A stretch of DNA of 64,000 bases from Liolophura sinensis (Eukaryota > Mollusca > Polyplacophora > Chitonida > Chitonidae): assembly GCF_032854445.1 (NCBI RefSeq), contig NC_088300.1:35137608-35201607 (forward strand). The letters are read 5' to 3'. Positions 63,706 through 64,000 of this stretch are shown one piece after another (the stretch's first letter is position 1; every line of letters starts with the position of its first letter). A model generated the notes under the pieces. That model had not been told where the DNA came from, searched no databases, and saw only the letters and a list, made by a program, of their open reading frames with translations. The translations under genes were made by a program, and so were the position numbers.

Positions 63706-63846
63706 ACATAGTGTAAGTACTGGGACCATTAAATCTTTCCTGAGACTGGAATCAAACCCGCACTTGTGTGAAGGGGCTGTGAAAGGTAAAGGTTAGGTCT
63801 ACAGAACAACATGTACATTATATAAAATCTACTGTTACATTTTCAG

Positions 63847-64000
63847 GTATATTCAGAGACATTGGTACAGTAGAAAAACTGTTAAGATCAAAATTTAAAG
63901 AAACGTTAGCCTTTTATGTTTTTTACGCTGACAGTTTTAGAAGGTGTCTCGGTGAAGGAGAGGTGCCTGAATTCCAAGATGATGATTGTAAAATTTTAAA
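63847..64000 (+). CDS. Possible exon start, unidentified, running off the window
   Basis: A TGTTACATTTTCAG acceptor-like site is followed by a frame open to the window edge (50 full codons). The frame begins GIFRDIGTVEKLLRSKFKET if entered in phase 1, and later contains FYVFYADSFRRCLGEGEVPE and a DDD run. Composition is protein-like (charged, few low-complexity runs), and the other two frames close early. It accepts the phase-1 donor of the last RAD51B exon, but the sequence does not resemble known RAD51B tails. It may instead be an exon of a neighbouring + strand gene, or a chance open frame (roughly 5 percent for this length in AT-rich DNA). Confidence 0.35.

Larger units (their letters stand above)
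37712..63846 (+). other. Sequence downstream of the last recognised RAD51B exon
   Basis: About 26 kb that starts with a perfect GTATGT donor, so it is at least partly intron. It holds the 35-bp array, SINEs, MITEs, the THAP-bearing relic and several tandem arrays, each listed separately. GC-richer blocks without recognised repeats lie at about 46020-46140, 48540-48680, 54960-55170, 56430-56760, 60500-60920, 61640-62180 and 62620-62830. Stretches such as 37750-38390, 42430-43590, 44660-45200, 45400-46840, 48160-49950, 50750-52370, 53660-54430, 54650-58050 and 59030-63160 show no gene I can support. A short terminal RAD51B exon could be hidden here. Confidence 0.7.

Overview
This window is animal nuclear DNA, AT-rich and dominated by introns. 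Its one clear gene is a partial RAD51B (a RAD51 paralog of homologous recombination) on the + strand. Seven coding exons between 120 and 37711 encode 269 whole codons. They cover the Walker A and Walker B ATPase core and nearly the whole C-terminal half. The N-terminal exons lie upstream of the window, and the last exon was not found. All six introns bounded at both ends are GT-AG and phase-consistent. The host is most likely a mollusc, because the introns are full of tRNA-headed SINEs of types familiar from bivalve and gastropod genomes, including one RUDI-like V-SINE. The class cannot be fixed from this window.

Layout: exons at 120-230, 1262-1398 and 1952-2068; a 12.2 kb intron; exon at 14274-14457; a 20.8 kb intron; exons at 35237-35297, 36894-37012 and 37633-37711; then 26 kb with no recognised RAD51B exon. 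The last 154 bases form an exon-like open frame behind a good acceptor site. It is unidentified.

The introns hold at least five groups of interspersed elements: (1) a SINE family with a shared 3' end and an (AAATA)n tail, about 15 copies or pieces; (2) other tRNA-headed SINEs, one flanked by a perfect 14-bp target duplication; (3) a roughly 200-bp MITE with 25-bp inverted ends, four copies; (4) other repeat families of unknown class; (5) remnants of protein-coding DNA transposons, namely a THAP-domain relic inside inverted ends with TTAA-like flanks and a mariner/Tc1-like relic. A dozen tandem arrays (18-140 bp units) are also present, the largest a 35-bp unit running for about 1 kb.

Between the repeats, the large introns carry GC-richer, repeat-poor blocks with clustered GATA, forkhead and TAATTA-type motifs. 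These are candidate cis-regulatory elements. I see no bacterial-type operon, CRISPR array, rRNA or standalone tRNA gene, and no undescribed multi-gene system.
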